NCBI GenBank assembly: GCA_946479335.1
Contig: CAMLFP010000006.1
Location: forward strand, 1 to 43,082
DNA from: an uncultured Archangium sp.
GTDB taxonomy: Bacteria; Myxococcota; Myxococcia; Myxococcales; Myxococcaceae
DNA: 43,082 bases
Direction of reading: 5' to 3'
Part shown: one piece after another, positions 41,672 through 43,082 of the stretch
How the letters are laid out: every line of letters begins with the position of its first letter
Numbering within the stretch: the stretch's first letter is position 1
The notes under the pieces: generated by a model
What the model was told of the DNA's origin: nothing
The model's input: only the letters and a program-made list of their open reading frames with translations
Databases searched by the model: none
Position numbers and translations under genes: made by a program

Positions 41672-43082
41672 ATGCGCGCTCCAGCTCTGGCATTGCTCTG
41701 TGGGGTGATGGGCTGCTCTCCCATCACCGGCGACGACGGGCTCTCGACGCGCAGAGACGCGCTCCCCAGTCATTACGGCCCGCCCTACTCGCGCCTCGGC
41801 ACCTCGGTCGCGTGGTGCCCCGACGCCGGCTATCTGGTGGGCATGCCCGGCACCGGCATGGTGATGGCCACCAACCCGGCCTCGGGGCTGCCGACCTTCG
41901 TCACGGTTGAATCAGGCGTCGGCCTCGCCGTGGCGTGCGGGACGAGCAGCGACGGCGGGCTCTCGACGTTCGCTGCCGGTGACGGAGGCGCGTTCCGCCT
42001 GCTGTCCGACGGGGGCGCGATGCGCCTCCCTGCATCGAGCGGCAGCGGGACCGGCTCGCCGGTCGTGGCGCTCAGCTACGACGGCGACTCGGTGCTGCTC
42101 GGCGCTCCGCCCTACGCGTTGGGTGTCGGCCTGGTGCTCCCGGGTGACGCGGGCAGCGGCTTCGGCGCGGCAGTGCTGCAGATCCCGGGGTTCGTCGTGG
42201 TGGGCGCTCCCGAGGAGGGCTCGGTGACGGTGTTCAAGCTCGACGGCAGCGTGAGCACCCAGCTCTGGGGCTCAAGCCCGGGCTCGCGCTTCGGCGCCTC
42301 GCTCGCGTGGGGCACGCTCACGCCGGGCGAGAGCCCCCGGCTGGTCATCGGCGTGCCCGGTGAACGCCGCGTCTACGTCGTCACGATGTCGAACGGCGCC
42401 GCGGTCTCCACCTCGATGCTCCCGGAGGCGGGGCCCTCGCCGGCCGCAGAGTTCGGCGCGGCGCTCGCGGTGGAGCCGCTCGCGCTGCTCGACGCGGGGG
42501 TGCTGCACGCGCTCTGGGTCGGCGCGCCGGGAAACAACGAGGTCGACCGCTTCATCGCGGGCGAGCTGGTGCAACAGGCGTACGGCGACACCAGCGCGGA
42601 GCGCTTCGGCGCGGCGCTCGTGGCGCGGCCGGGGGGCGCGGCGGTCGGCGCGCCGGAGTACGGCTCGGGGAGCGGCGCCCTCTACTTCGTCGACTCCACG
42701 CTGGCGCGCCCGGCCGTGCTGCAGAGCTGCGCCGCCGGCAACGACTGCCCCATCAACTGCCAGCTGGGGGAATGCGTCGCGGGCGTGTTGTGCGTCGCGC
42801 CCGTGTGCACCCTCGGGAGCTGCGGCTGCGAGGTGGGGTTCGCCTGCGACGAGCCGACGCAGCAGTGCGTGGCGATCCCCGACGCGGGTGAAGCCGATGC
42901 AGGTGAGGCGGATGCAGGCGTGTCCGATGCAGGCGTGTCCGATGCGGGGATGTCCGATGCGGGCGTGTCCGATGCGGGCGTGTCCGATGCGGGCGTGTCT
43001 GATGCGGGAATGTCCGACGCGAGCGTGTCTGACGCGGGTAAGGCCGATGCGGGCGAAACCGACGCGGGTCACACGGCCGACG
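41672..43082 (+). CDS. FG-GAP beta-propeller lipoprotein with xxDAG repeat tail (cut by window edge)
   Basis: The frame is open from ATG 41672 to the end of the window (470 codons), so the C-terminus is missing. The signal is MRAPALALLCGVMGC, with lipidated Cys15 in a slightly unusual V-M-G-C lipobox. The next 330 residues form integrin-like FG-GAP repeats: YSRLGTSVAW ... YLVGMPGTG, SGFGAAVLQ ... VVVGAPEEG, SRFGASLAW ... LVIGVPGER, AEFGAALAVEP ... LWVGAPGNN and ERFGAALVARP ... AAVGAPEYG. These should build a beta-propeller. A cysteine-rich module follows (SCAAGNDCPINCQ ... CGCEVGFAC). Then comes a Pro-Asp-Ala-Gly linker that becomes a tandem pentapeptide repeat. The product is an envelope or surface protein; its ligand is unknown. 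Confidence 0.88.
   Translation, partial: MRAPALALLCGVMGCSPITGDDGLSTRRDALPSHYGPPYSRLGTSVAWCPDAGYLVGMPGTGMVMATNPASGLPTFVTVESGVGLAVACGTSSDGGLSTFAAGDGGAFRLLSDGGAMRLPASSGSGTGSPVVALSYDGDSVLLGAPPYALGVGLVLPGDAGSGFGAAVLQIPGFVVVGAPEEGSVTVFKLDGSVSTQLWGSSPGSRFGASLAWGTLTPGESPRLVIGVPGERRVYVVTMSNGAAVSTSMLPEAGPSPAAEFGAALAVEPLALLDAGVLHALWVGAPGNNEVDRFIAGELVQQAYGDTSAERFGAALVARPGGAAVGAPEYGSGSGALYFVDSTLARPAVLQSCAAGNDCPINCQLGECVAGVLCVAPVCTLGSCGCEVGFACDEPTQQCVAIPDAGEADAGEADAGVSDAGVSDAGMSDAGVSDAGVSDAGVSDAGMSDASVSDAGKADAGETDAGHTAD
42890..43069 (+). repeat. Twelve-copy 15-bp tandem repeat encoding xxDAG
   Basis: Twelve in-frame 15-bp units encode EADAG, EADAG, VSDAG, VSDAG, MSDAG, VSDAG, VSDAG, VSDAG, MSDAS, VSDAG, KADAG and ETDAG. 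The core unit GTGTCCGATGCGGGC is repeated almost exactly between 42965 and 42994. The array continues towards the window edge (HTAD). An acidic, extended stalk or spacer is implied. Near-identity at the DNA level makes copy-number change by slippage likely. Confidence 0.93.

Noticed and set aside
42272..43072. Minus-strand 266-codon frame with repeated RIGHA pentapeptides
   Set aside because: The repeats are only the reverse complement of the xxDAG array; the plus strand has the lipobox and FG-GAP repeats that show the coding direction.

Overview
The window is GC-rich, densely coded DNA that looks like a chromosomal segment of a myxobacterium (Myxococcota, formerly Deltaproteobacteria). The evidence is very high third-position GC (which creates long false antisense ORFs), a member of the DUF2378/TIGR02265 family described as restricted to Myxococcales, several cysteine-rich lipoproteins with MopE-type metal-binding repeats, and a large hybrid histidine kinase. 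About 36 protein genes are supported. There are no tRNA or rRNA genes, insertion sequences, CRISPR arrays or phage genes that I can see, and no gap between genes exceeds about 165 bp.

Layout. 1-2.7 kb: a GAF-PAS histidine kinase cut by the window edge, and divergently a lipoprotein with an SPFH/band-7 domain. 2.7-7.3 kb (minus): a rod-shape and elongasome operon, mreC-mreD-mrdA-rodA, translationally coupled and without mreB. 7.36-10.2 kb (plus): a PpiD/SurA-like foldase, maf and a yggS-type PLP protein, again coupled. 10.1-13 kb (minus): a small zinc ribbon, a cyclic-nucleotide-binding-domain protein, and a large esterase-like lipoprotein whose two halves lie in the reverse of the usual order. 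13.1-14.7 kb (plus): two tandem DUF3108 proteins. 14.7-17.7 kb (minus): a small helical protein, a DUF507 protein and uvrC. 17.7-24.7 kb (minus): two giant tandem paralogous surface lipoproteins (cysteine-rich with MopE repeats, a DUF1565/beta-helix segment and a polyglycine tail). 24.7-27.6 kb (minus): DUF2378 and a secreted VIT-vWA protein. 27.7-29.8 kb (plus): a polytopic membrane protein, possibly a GT-C glycosyltransferase. 29.8-31.7 kb: divergent yceI and an MscS channel. 31.8-37.7 kb (minus): the widely conserved queA-tgt-yajC-secD-secF cluster, interrupted by a plus-strand cysteine-rich lipoprotein gene. 37.8-41.0 kb: a conserved hypothetical, then plus-strand SDR, Mpo1-like and HMG-CoA synthase genes. 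41.0-41.6 kb (minus): a canonical alpha/beta hydrolase. 41.7 kb to the end (plus): an FG-GAP beta-propeller lipoprotein with an xxDAG pentapeptide repeat tail, cut by the window edge.

How the genes fit together. Most of the window concerns the cell envelope: wall elongation (Mre, PBP2, RodA), protein export and folding (SecDF-YajC, PpiD-like), a mechanosensitive channel and many lipoproteins. Housekeeping genes (uvrC, maf, yggS, tgt, queA) are set among them. The most unusual items are the apparently circularly permuted esterase lipoprotein, the tandem polyglycine/MopE surface proteins, and a recurrent TA-containing hexamer 8-10 nt before start codons that lack a ribosome binding site, which suggests leaderless transcripts.
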